Source: Halanaerobiaceae bacterium (GTDB lineage Bacteria; Bacillota; Halanaerobiia; Halanaerobiales; Halarsenatibacteraceae). Taken from it: a stretch of 25,781 bases of DNA. Shown here one piece after another: positions 17,174 to 24,801 of this stretch. How positions within the stretch are numbered: the stretch's first letter is position 1; each line of letters opens with the position of its first letter. The stretch lies in contig PWHA01000238.1 of the NCBI GenBank assembly GCA_003554685.1, positions 1-25,781 on the forward strand, in the 5' to 3' direction. Under the pieces are notes generated by a model. That model was not told the DNA's origin. It saw only the letters and a program-made list of their open reading frames with translations, and made no database searches. Position numbers and translations under genes: made by a program.

Positions 17174-18769
17174 CTATTTCTCCTCTAGGTTATTATCTTC
17201 TGGCTTGCCATATTCTTTTTCTATTTGCGAAGAAACTATTTTACCAACAGAGTTTTTCGGGATTTCCTTAACAAAAGCTACATATTTGGGAATCTTATAG
17301 CCTGCAAGTTTTTCTTTTAAAAAATTAATTATTTCATCCTTTTCTAATTTAGCCCCTTCTTCCAGTGAAATTACTGCTTTGCCCACTTCTCCCCACTTTT
17401 TATCAGGTACAGCTATGACGCAAACTTCATGTATTTCAGGCATCTTGTATAATTTGTTCTCAATTTCTGGAGGAAATATATTTTCTCCTCCGCTGATAAA
17501 CATGTTCTTCTTACGTCCTACAATATAATAATATCCATCTTTATCTTTTCGAGCCATATCTCCGGTATAAACCCAGCCATTTTTCAAAGTTTGACGGGTT
17601 TCCTCCTCATTGTTCCAGTAGCCAGAAAATATTTGAGGACCGGAAAAAATTAATTCCCCTTCCTCTTCAGCTGGTAATTCTCTACCTTCTTCATCTACAA
17701 TCTTAACTTCAGTAAAGTAAAATGGTATACCAACCGAATCATATTTATTTTTAAGTTTGGCCAGAGAAAGAAAATCGGCTGGTACTGAAAGATTATTAGG
17801 TCCTCCTTCTGTCAGTCCATAACCAGCGCAAAATTTGATACCTTTATCCCAGTATTTCTTCATTACTTCTTTAGGAGTAGGAGCAGCGCCTGACATAACC
17901 CAGCGAACTGAAGAAAAATCAGTCTCATAAAAATCATCTTGTTGTGATAAAACTCGAAAGATAGTGGCGGCCCCAAAAACCAAAGAAGGTTTTTCTTCCT
18001 CAATGACCTTAAGACTTAGACCCGGATCAAAAGCCCTATTGATCAGTATTCTGCCACCAGCTTGAAGAATAGGCAATGTTAAAATATGCCAGCCTCCGGT
18101 ATGAAAAAGAGGAAGCAATATATGCGCGCTGTCTTGCTGGTTAATGCTCCAGGTAACAATCTCATTAAGTGAATTGTAAAGTACAGATCGATGAGAAATT
18201 TTTGCTCCTTTGGGCAGCCCGGTAGTACCTCCGGTATGCATTATTAAATGAATGTCTTCAAAATTAATTTCCGGAGATTTATAAGCCTTTTCCCCTTCAT
18301 AATTTTCAATAACCTGATACCCAGAATCAGGTACTTCTATATTATTGTTTTCTCCATCAGAAAGCACAAAATAGTTCTCAATATCAACTTTATTTTTTAA
18401 CTGCTGTACCTTTTCTGCAAAAAATTCTTCATAAAACAAAACCCTGGGGGATTCATTTTTAATTAATTCTGCTAATTCTACCACTGACAGTCGGGTATTG
18501 TAGGGAACAAAAATTGTACCTGTTTTACCTGCCGCAAAGAATCCATCAAACATTTCAATCCTATTTCGAGAGAGAAAAGCAATCCTTTCTTTTTTTTCAA
18601 GATTTAATTCATTAACCAGATAACCTGCCAGTCTTTCTGCTCTAAAATTAAGGTCTTGATAACTGTATCCTCTTTTCTGATCTAAATCGTAAACAGCTTC
18701 TTTTTCAGCTGAAATTTTAACTCGGTTGGCAAGCAGATCACCCAACCAGCTTAAATCTGATAATTCCAT
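17174..18769 (-). CDS. AMP-forming acyl-CoA ligase
   Basis: A 531-residue member of the ANL adenylating superfamily. The phosphate-binding loop TGGTTGLPKG is at 179-188, GYGLTEGG at 316-323, YTGDMARKDKDG with Asp404, the hinge VGRKKNMFISGGENIFPPEIE with Arg419, and the catalytic lysine Lys510 in PKNSVGK. Expected reaction: carboxylate + ATP + CoA to acyl-CoA + AMP + PPi, in the cytosol. GAGGAGGG precedes the ATG. It lies 15 bp after the flavoprotein and 3 bp before condensing enzyme 2. Chain length or aromatic preference cannot be told by eye. It would activate the acid that the second importer brings in. Confidence 0.92.
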   Translation of the reverse strand: MELSDLSWLGDLLANRVKISAEKEAVYDLDQKRGYSYQDLNFRAERLAGYLVNELNLEKKERIAFLSRNRIEMFDGFFAAGKTGTIFVPYNTRLSVVELAELIKNESPRVLFYEEFFAEKVQQLKNKVDIENYFVLSDGENNNIEVPDSGYQVIENYEGEKAYKSPEINFEDIHLIMHTGGTTGLPKGAKISHRSVLYNSLNEIVTWSINQQDSAHILLPLFHTGGWHILTLPILQAGGRILINRAFDPGLSLKVIEEEKPSLVFGAATIFRVLSQQDDFYETDFSSVRWVMSGAAPTPKEVMKKYWDKGIKFCAGYGLTEGGPNNLSVPADFLSLAKLKNKYDSVGIPFYFTEVKIVDEEGRELPAEEEGELIFSGPQIFSGYWNNEEETRQTLKNGWVYTGDMARKDKDGYYYIVGRKKNMFISGGENIFPPEIENKLYKMPEIHEVCVIAVPDKKWGEVGKAVISLEEGAKLEKDEIINFLKEKLAGYKIPKYVAFVKEIPKNSVGKIVSSQIEKEYGKPEDNNLEEK

Positions 18770-18784
18770 CTACCTATTCCCTCC

Positions 18785-19393
18785 TCAATATAATTTCTTG
18801 AGCAGTGAAGAAATATTTGCAGCCAAGTGCTCTAATATAACCAGGGCCTCTTCATCTTCTTCTGCATCAAAAGCTCCACCTCTGCCTGCCACTCCAATAC
18901 TCCAATAATTTGAGCCAACAACTATCAAATCATTGACAGTCATCCATAGAATCAATTCAGCAAAGGCAAAATTCTGGCCTGCCCTGCGGGCTACAGTGAT
19001 CGGTGCAGCAATTTTACCAGAAAATGCCGTGGTCTTCCATTGATAATTATCTTTTTCAGCTGCCTGATAACCTTTCCAGCGTCCAACAAAACCTGCACGA
19101 TTAAGTAATGCTTTTAGTTTGGAGGTAACTGCAGAATGATAAACTGGTGATCCGATAATTATTCCATCTGCTGCCAGCATTCTGCTAAAAACAGCAGTAA
19201 AATCATCCTGCACTTCGCACTCCTTATGTTCCTGGCAGTAATAGCAACCCCGGCATTGTCCAATATTTAAATTTTCCAGATTAATCAAGTCGGCATCCAT
19301 ATCATGCTCGCCCAATTTTTCCAGAGTAAAATTGAGAAAATAAGATGTGTTGCCCTGACCTCTTGGGCTGCCATTTATTCCTATTACCTGCAT
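18785..19393 (-). CDS. Iron-sulfur flavoprotein / NADPH-dependent FMN reductase family
   Basis: A 202-residue flavodoxin-fold protein from ATG 19393. An ATG five codons earlier (19408) encodes the GGAGG ribosome binding site and is unlikely. INGSPRGQGNTSYF (6-19) is the FMN phosphate loop, and GSPVYHSAVTSKLKALLNR is typical of the family. Cys47, 50, 53 and 59 form CX2CX2CX5C, the compact cysteine motif of iron-sulfur flavoproteins that bind a [4Fe-4S] cluster. Such proteins move electrons in anaerobes. It is the first gene of the operon with the acyl-CoA ligase and condensing enzyme 2. A redox step on the CoA pathway is possible but unproven. Confidence 0.85.
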   Translation of the reverse strand: MQVIGINGSPRGQGNTSYFLNFTLEKLGEHDMDADLINLENLNIGQCRGCYYCQEHKECEVQDDFTAVFSRMLAADGIIIGSPVYHSAVTSKLKALLNRAGFVGRWKGYQAAEKDNYQWKTTAFSGKIAAPITVARRAGQNFAFAELILWMTVNDLIVVGSNYWSIGVAGRGGAFDAEEDEEALVILEHLAANISSLLKKLY

Positions 19394-19440
19394 ATTTTCT
19401 TCCTCCATTAATATAAAATATGAATCACCTTTCAGTTTTT

Positions 19441-19469
19441 ATTATAATAAAAATTAATTTTGTTTTCAA
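19441..19469 (-). promoter_or_regulatory. Strong promoter of the flavoprotein-ligase-synthase operon
   Basis: On the minus strand, -35 TTGAAA (19464-19469), 17-bp spacer, perfect -10 TATAAT (19441-19446), about 48 bp before the ATG. An imperfect inverted repeat of the form TTTTGGAC-N7-GGTCAAAA lies upstream near 19513-19535 and could be an operator. Confidence 0.7.
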
Positions 19470-19586
19470 GTAATTTTTAATATTAATAATATATTTTTTA
19501 TAAGAATATTTTGTTTTGGACAAAAAGTGGTCAAAATAACTTCACAAATAACCATAACATGGCAATTTAATTAACTTATATCATGC

Positions 19587-19615
19587 TTAAATAATCCAGA
19601 TAAATCTGCTATAAT
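19587..19615 (+). promoter_or_regulatory. Extended -10 promoter candidate
   Basis: TGC-TATAAT (TATAAT at 19610-19615) with a weak -35 TTAAAT (19587-19592) at 17 bp. Transcription would begin around 19622, only a few bases before an ATG at 19626. Confidence 0.4.
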
Positions 19616-19625
19616 CGTTGATATT

Positions 19626-19736
19626 ATGAAGATTAAATTATACAATAAGTTTAACCTCCTGGCGCCAGGAAAGAATGATAAAATATATTATCCACTACTG
19701 GATGAAAGTATTTCTCCTCTCTCCTTTTTTGTCTAA
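19626..19736 (+). CDS. Possible 36-residue peptide (near-leaderless)
   Basis: ATG to TAA, 36 codons, beginning MKIKLYNKFNLLAPGKNDKI. There is no ribosome binding site. The only support is the promoter candidate whose expected start point lies about 4 nt before the ATG. Not recognised. It may be chance, or the RNA itself may matter rather than a peptide. Confidence 0.2.
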   Translation: MKIKLYNKFNLLAPGKNDKIYYPLLDESISPLSFFV

Positions 19737-19875
19737 TATTCAAAATAATAAAGTTATTTCTTTTACTTTATTAAGCTTTATTAATTGTTTTGCCGGTTTA
19801 ATTGATGCTATATTGACCGATTTATTAAGTAATTCACATTAAACAGCAAGGAGGCTAAATTAATAACTCATCAAA

Positions 19876-22800
19876 TCAAAATTCCTGCTGCAATTTCTGT
19901 ATTTTGGAGCCGGGCTCAACTTCCAGTTCCTGTAGGAGAATCTGACTACAGCGCTGATAGGTTTTTACAGCCATAGATCTCTTATCTAACTTAAGATAGG
20001 AGCTGATTAGATGGTAATAGGCAGGTTCCCAGCAACGGTCAATCTTAAGAGCCTGATTGCAGTATTCAATGCAAACTCGGTAATCTTTCTGACGAAAGCA
20101 GTAAGAAATAATATTTTCAACAGCTTCAAGATATTTATTACGAAGGCGAATCCTTTCATTTGCTGTGAACTCTAGATAAAGGTCTTGGTCAAGAAAATCA
20201 TCTCGATAAAGCTCCACTGCTTCCAGATAAAAATCCAGAGAATCACTATCAACCTGTTCCTGGCGGGCCCGAAACAGGAGATTTTCAAACTCTTCAACAT
20301 CATAATTATAGCTGGATTCCCGATTGAAACCGTAGTGTCTCCCCTCTCTTTTAATAAAGTAAGGGTTTTGACGGGGCTGACGGTTGGGCTCCAGAGTATT
20401 TTTGAGGGAATTAAGGGTAACCTTAAAATATTTTTTAGCCTTTTCCGGGGGTAAATCAGGCCAGAGAGTGGCACAAATCTTATCACGGGAAATCAAATCC
20501 CGATAATTCACTAAAAAGAAAACGAAAAGTTCCCGAGCTTTCATTCTTTCCCACTCATCTCCAGTAATTTCTTCCATCCCCCGATATAAAATTCCCCGTC
20601 CAAAAGCTTTAATTATCAAAGAATATCCTGGGTGGCGGTCCAGTCGGGCATAGCCCAGTTCACCCAGCATCCGATCTGCGGCAAAACTGTCTTCTATTCT
20701 TTCCCTGGCAGCCAGAAGTGCAGGGACAATTCGATTGGGATCCCGGGAGGTAAAGAGAGTTGGTTTCCTCAGTATCTCTCCCTGATTGTTATCCTGGATC
20801 ATATCAAGAAGTTCACTGGCTGTTACAGCACTGCGGACATATTCCTCTTCCAGGTGATAGATTACTGTCAGCCAGTAATTGCAAATTATCCGGGTGAAAA
20901 CATCATAGGAATGCTTACTGTAGGTTCTTGCTTCCAGGAAAGATTCTCGGGAATCAGTGAGGTTACCCTGCTGCAGCTGGTTTATTCCCAATGAGATAAG
21001 CAGTAGGCCGGTCAGCCACTCATCACCGGACCTGCGAGTTAGTTTCTCGCCTTCCCTAGCATAGCTTTCTCCCAGCTGGCGATCGCCATAAAAGGCTTCC
21101 AGAAGAGCCAGCCCCATCAGAGGTTCACTGCGTCCCCTCTCAATACCGATATCCTCGACAAGATCCAGAGCACGCTGGTAATAATGACGGGCTTCTTTCA
21201 GACCGCTATATCCTCTTAGCTGACAGGCATGGCCAAACCTCATATAAGCCACAGCTTCAGTAAAGGGGGAACTAAAGTTCTGAATCAGTTTAAGGCCCTT
21301 ACGGGCAGACTCAGCAGCCTCCTGCTGACGACCCAGAAAACTGTAAATCAAAGATTTCAGCAGGGCTGTTTCTTTATGCCAGCGGGGAATACTGCTGCAG
21401 TGATCATTGCTTGAACCTCTATTAAAGATTTCATAGACAGTCTGAGAGCTGGAATGATCTGATAAAACTGAATTTTCACCGGTCTGTCGGGTCGTTCTTT
21501 CCTGCAGTAAGGAAAGAGCTTCCTGAAGGCGGCCTGTTCTGAGCCTAACCCGGCCGGCCAGGTTGCCCTTTTCATCAGGTTTTTCTTTCAGTTTACGAAC
21601 TTCCTTGAGATAATTTTCTGCCTCGGGATAATGGCCTTCATTAATTTTATTTTCAGCCAGGAGTTGATAAAACTCTGCTTCTTGAAGTGGGCTGACCTGA
21701 CCCTTAAGCTTAAGAGCCTGCTGCAGATAATCATCAGCCCGGGCTGGCTGAACAGTATCGAGGTAAACTCTTGCTACTCTTTGCAGCACCCGGGCTTTTT
21801 TGCCGGGATTTTTTGAAGAAAAAATATTTTTATCGGCTTCCTGATAGGAATTGAGAGCTCCATTAAAGTCACTTTGCAGGCGATAAATATCGCCCTGATA
21901 GAGGTAAAGTTCGGGGTAAAGATCAAAATAATACTCCGGAAGTTTCTGAAGGAAGTCCTGAAGTGTGTCTATTCGGCCCATTTGCAGCAGCTTTTCTGCT
22001 GAATTTAATATCAACAGAGTTGAACGGTCATATTCCCTGGCCTCCAGATAATGATAAATAGCATAACCGGTAAAACCGACCTTTTCAGCAGTCCGGGCTG
22101 CCCGTCTGTGCAGTTCTACAAGATTATTATAACAGGAAGCTTTTTTCTGCAGAAAATCCTGAAAGAGCCGGTGATAGCGGTACTGATTTTCTCCATGCTT
22201 GCTGATAAAGAAGTTACTATTCAGCAGTTTCTCAAGTATCTCTCTGCTGGAACTGGTAAAATCAAGATATTGGTCACAGAGCTGAACATCTAGAACCTGA
22301 AAGATTGAAGTCTGGATTAGAAACTCAATAGTGTTTTCATCCAATTCAGCCAAAACCTCCCTGGCCAGGAATTCAAAAAGCATTTCCATTGAATCGGTTT
22401 CCAGAGATAAAATTTGGTCTATCTGCTGACCGCACTGCAGCCTACGGCCAATCAAATCCAGAGCCATAATCCAGCCTTCGGTAAGCTGGCTAACTCTGGT
22501 GAGTTCTTTTTCCGGCAAAGTAATATCGTACTGATTCTCGAAAAAATCCTGGACTTCCAGTCGATTAAGATGAAACTTCTGATCGTCAATGATATTTACT
22601 CTATTTTTAAGCTGCCAGTTTAAAAAATTCGGAAGCTGCGGCTGGGTCCGGCTGGAAATAAATAAGTGAAAATTTGCAGGGAGGTTTTTTACAAAATAAC
22701 TGGTAAGAGTTTTGAGCCTTTCATTATTCTTTACCAGATGAAAATCATCAATTATCAGAAAAAACTTCTGCTGTTTGAATTCCTCCAGCAGATTATTCAA

Positions 22801-23157
22801 TAAAATTTCCAGGGCTGAGCGTAGTTTCGCGGGGTTTCCCCTTTCATTTTTGAGAAAATCCAGCGCCTGTTTGCCCATATATGGGCGGTTATAATTTAGA
22901 GAGGCAATCAGATTCTGTACATAGAGGCTGATATCACTGTCAAATTTATTGAGGCTGTACCAGGCAAAGCTCTCCTGGTGATGCTGCCGGAAATAATGAG
23001 ACAGCATCATGCTCTTGCCAGCTCCGGGGCCGGCCTTTACCACTGTTAAAGGATACCGACAGGATTTGTTCAGTTCCTGCTGCAGGTCCTGCTTCAGCCA
23101 AACATCCTGATTTTGATAGGGGGGAACAAACCTGGTTTTTAAAATTGTTCCAGCCAC
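19876..23157 (-). CDS. Large STAND-ATPase/TPR regulator with C-terminal winged-helix and BTAD domains
   Basis: About 1093 residues from GTG 23157, which has GAGGTGA six nt upstream. GTG 23166 is possible but has no site. The N-terminus resembles MalT-type regulators: TILKTRFVPP, Walker A AGPGAGKS ending near 49, Walker B FFLIIDDFH near 132-140, then SSRTQPQLP and TEGWIMALDL. The middle (about 340-800) is helical, with TPR-like repeats. The C-terminus is not LuxR-type: about 845-945 looks like an OmpR-like winged helix (ARELFVFFLVNYRDLISRDKI), followed by a bacterial transcriptional activation domain with TPRs (about 950-1093). ATP- and ligand-dependent activators have this architecture. The targets are unknown; the neighbours 19394-19875 and 23367-24536 are candidates. 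Confidence 0.85.
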   Translation of the reverse strand: MAGTILKTRFVPPYQNQDVWLKQDLQQELNKSCRYPLTVVKAGPGAGKSMMLSHYFRQHHQESFAWYSLNKFDSDISLYVQNLIASLNYNRPYMGKQALDFLKNERGNPAKLRSALEILLNNLLEEFKQQKFFLIIDDFHLVKNNERLKTLTSYFVKNLPANFHLFISSRTQPQLPNFLNWQLKNRVNIIDDQKFHLNRLEVQDFFENQYDITLPEKELTRVSQLTEGWIMALDLIGRRLQCGQQIDQILSLETDSMEMLFEFLAREVLAELDENTIEFLIQTSIFQVLDVQLCDQYLDFTSSSREILEKLLNSNFFISKHGENQYRYHRLFQDFLQKKASCYNNLVELHRRAARTAEKVGFTGYAIYHYLEAREYDRSTLLILNSAEKLLQMGRIDTLQDFLQKLPEYYFDLYPELYLYQGDIYRLQSDFNGALNSYQEADKNIFSSKNPGKKARVLQRVARVYLDTVQPARADDYLQQALKLKGQVSPLQEAEFYQLLAENKINEGHYPEAENYLKEVRKLKEKPDEKGNLAGRVRLRTGRLQEALSLLQERTTRQTGENSVLSDHSSSQTVYEIFNRGSSNDHCSSIPRWHKETALLKSLIYSFLGRQQEAAESARKGLKLIQNFSSPFTEAVAYMRFGHACQLRGYSGLKEARHYYQRALDLVEDIGIERGRSEPLMGLALLEAFYGDRQLGESYAREGEKLTRRSGDEWLTGLLLISLGINQLQQGNLTDSRESFLEARTYSKHSYDVFTRIICNYWLTVIYHLEEEYVRSAVTASELLDMIQDNNQGEILRKPTLFTSRDPNRIVPALLAARERIEDSFAADRMLGELGYARLDRHPGYSLIIKAFGRGILYRGMEEITGDEWERMKARELFVFFLVNYRDLISRDKICATLWPDLPPEKAKKYFKVTLNSLKNTLEPNRQPRQNPYFIKREGRHYGFNRESSYNYDVEEFENLLFRARQEQVDSDSLDFYLEAVELYRDDFLDQDLYLEFTANERIRLRNKYLEAVENIISYCFRQKDYRVCIEYCNQALKIDRCWEPAYYHLISSYLKLDKRSMAVKTYQRCSQILLQELEVEPGSKIQKLQQEF

Positions 23158-23220
23158 CTGACTCACCTCTGTTATAAGAAATTCAGGAGGTTTTAATTCC
23201 CGAGCAGATTTTGTGCTGTT

Positions 23221-23229
23221 TTTATAGCA
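23221..23229 (-). promoter_or_regulatory. Extended -10 candidate upstream of the large regulator
   Basis: TGC-TATAAA on the minus strand, about 65 bp before the GTG start. No good -35 is visible. A TTCTAGAA palindrome (23265-23272) lies about 40 bp further upstream. Confidence 0.35.
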
Positions 23230-23366
23230 AAAGCAGCTTTAAATAAACCTGATATATACAAATATTCTAGAAATTTAAAAAGAATCCTGCACTTTCAGTA
23301 TGCTGTTTTGGTTAGTCAGGCAGGAAAGCAGAAACAAAAACAGAAATACTCATAAACCTGAACCTA

Positions 23367-24536
23367 TCAGGACAGCCGACTCACCAGTTCTGCCAAGGCA
23401 GTCAGGGCTGCTTCAATCTCCTCCTCAGTGGTAAAGAATCCGGGGCTGAAGCGCAGGGTGCCGGCAGGATAGGTACCGACTGCTTTATGTGCCAGAGAAG
23501 CACAGTGCAGGCCGGAGCGGGTCATTACCCCGTAATCCTGATCCAGCCTGAAGGCTACTTCCGCCGGGTCAATATCCTCAAATGCTATCGACAGGGTGCT
23601 GACCCGGGGATTTTCCAGACCGGGACCAACAATCTCTACCCCGGAAATTTCCTGAAGGCCCCGGTATAGCTGTTTCGTTCTGGCCTTTATTACCCGGGCA
23701 ATCTCCTCCCGGCCGGTTTCCTGCAGAAATTTTAGGGCGGCAGTAAGTCCAGCAATGCCCGGCGTGTTCTGAGTGCCAGCTTCAAATTTATCGGGAAGCA
23801 GTTCCGGCTGAAGCAGTTCATCGGATTTACTGCCGGTACCACCTTCAATAAAGGGGGCCGTACGGGAAGCAGCTTCCTTGCTGATTATCAGTCCCCCGGT
23901 CCCCTGAGGCCCCATCAGACCCTTATGACCGGTAAAGGCAATAAAATCCACTCCTAGAGCAGTCAGTTGCTCCCAGTTATAATTATATCCTCCCGCGGTC
24001 TGAGCGGTATCAATTAAAACTGCCAGCCCCAGTTCCTTAGCCCGGCGGCTCAATTTTTCCACCGGCAGCCGGAGGCCGGTAACATTAGAAGCATGATTTA
24101 CTATCAGCAGACTGGTTTCGGACCGCTGCAGTCTTTCCAGGTCCTGAAGATCCACCTCTCCCTGAAGTGTAACCGGCAGATAATCCAGGGTAATTGTCCC
24201 GGCCTGCTTGAGCCGGTGCAGGGGACGCAGCACAGAATTGTGTTCATAGCGGGTGGTGATAACATGATCGCCAGCTTTGAGGTAGCCTTTGGTCACCAGA
24301 TTGAGAGAATGGGTGATATTCTGCGTCAGTATTATCTGGTTAACTCCGGCAACACCAAAAAGGTCAGCCAGCAGCTCCCTGGCTTCAAGAATAATCCGGC
24401 CAGCAGTGAGAGAACCGCTGTGACCTCCCCTGCCAGGATTAGCGCCGATATTTTCCATAAAACTGCACATTGCCCGCACCACACCCTCTGGTTTGGGAAA
24501 GGAAGTGGCAGCATTATCAAGATAGATGGTTTTCAT
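23367..24536 (-). CDS. Class V aminotransferase, cysteine-desulfurase-like
   Basis: A 389-residue PLP enzyme of the NifS/SufS/CsdA fold. IYLDNAATSFPKPEGV opens the protein. His99 (YEHNS), Asp176 and Gln179 (LIDTAQTAG) and the PLP lysine Lys205 (FTGHKG) are in place, and Cys345 (RSGLHCA) is the presumed persulfide carrier. The overall style matches the 'cysteine desulfurase family protein' group of Firmicutes rather than the housekeeping IscS beside iscU. No iscU, sufU or thiI is next to it. AGGGGGA precedes the ATG. A promoter lies at 24690-24718, giving a leader of about 147 nt that contains a tandem repeat. Its role in sulfur transfer is probable but the acceptor is unknown. Confidence 0.88.
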   Translation of the reverse strand: MKTIYLDNAATSFPKPEGVVRAMCSFMENIGANPGRGGHSGSLTAGRIILEARELLADLFGVAGVNQIILTQNITHSLNLVTKGYLKAGDHVITTRYEHNSVLRPLHRLKQAGTITLDYLPVTLQGEVDLQDLERLQRSETSLLIVNHASNVTGLRLPVEKLSRRAKELGLAVLIDTAQTAGGYNYNWEQLTALGVDFIAFTGHKGLMGPQGTGGLIISKEAASRTAPFIEGGTGSKSDELLQPELLPDKFEAGTQNTPGIAGLTAALKFLQETGREEIARVIKARTKQLYRGLQEISGVEIVGPGLENPRVSTLSIAFEDIDPAEVAFRLDQDYGVMTRSGLHCASLAHKAVGTYPAGTLRFSPGFFTTEEEIEAALTALAELVSRLS

Positions 24537-24592
24537 TATTTCTTGTCCCCCTGAACTTTAGGCAATTATGAGATTAAAAGTCCCCGCTGGTT

Positions 24593-24662
24593 TTTATACT
24601 GTTTATACTTTTATGCTGTTTATACTGTTTATTCTTTTATTCTGTTTATGCTGTTTATGCTG
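24593..24662. repeat. Nested 9-bp tandem repeat in the aminotransferase leader
   Basis: Eight imperfect units of TTTATACTG (plus strand), of 8 or 9 bp, cover 70 bp. The pattern 9+9+8 occurs twice, so a 26-bp higher-order unit is visible, followed by two TTTATGCTG units. On the minus strand it reads as CAG/AAG triplets followed by NATAAA. It lies between the promoter at 24690-24718 and the start codon, so it should be transcribed. Confidence 0.8.
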
Positions 24663-24689
24663 GAGATATTTTCCTGAATGTTCATGGTC

Positions 24690-24718
24690 ATTATAACCCG
24701 GCAGGCTATAATCTGCAA
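24690..24718 (-). promoter_or_regulatory. Promoter of the class V aminotransferase gene
   Basis: On the minus strand, -35 TTGCAG (24713-24718), 17-bp spacer, perfect -10 TATAAT (24690-24695). The expected start is near 24683. Confidence 0.65.
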
Positions 24719-24737
24719 GATAATAATGCTTTATTAT

Positions 24738-24766
24738 AAAAATTATTTATTTGTGAGATAATTTTT
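24738..24766. promoter_or_regulatory. AT-rich inverted repeat between divergent promoters
   Basis: AAAAATTAT (24738-24746) and ATAATTTTT (24758-24766), 9 bp with an 11-nt centre. It abuts the -35 of the small-RNA promoter and lies 20 bp from the -35 of the aminotransferase promoter. Possible operator; AT-rich chance is also plausible. Confidence 0.3.
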
Positions 24767-24767
24767 A

Positions 24768-24796
24768 TTGATTAATCTTAGTTATTGTGTTATTAT
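24768..24796 (+). promoter_or_regulatory. Promoter of the small RNA
   Basis: -35 TTGATT (24768-24773), 17-bp spacer, extended -10 TGT-TATTAT (TATTAT at 24791-24796). Confidence 0.65.
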
Positions 24797-24801
24797 GTAC
24801 A

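Larger units (their letters stand above)
19394..19875. other. AT-rich intergenic region
   Basis: 482 bp between the flavoprotein gene and the large regulator. It holds the operon promoter at 19441-19469, a divergent promoter candidate at 19587-19615 with a 36-codon ORF, a GC-rich 14-bp palindrome TCCTGGCGCCAGGA (19657-19670), an AT-only inverted repeat (19746-19753 with 19766-19773) and an unused AAGGAGG on the plus strand near 19849. No larger gene is seen. Confidence 0.6.

Noticed and set aside
19657..19670. Perfect 14-bp palindrome TCCTGGCGCCAGGA
   Set aside because: One or two perfect 14-bp palindromes are expected by chance in a window this size, and it is not placed at a promoter.
19847..19875. 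AAGGAGG on the plus strand as a translation start
   Set aside because: No start codon follows at a usable distance (the frame begins ATA), and the following frame runs antisense through the large regulator.
23356..23370. CCTGA/TCAGG hairpin at the aminotransferase stop codon as a terminator
   Set aside because: The stem is only 5 bp and overlaps the stop codon. The sequence after it is T-rich but broken, so the support is too weak.
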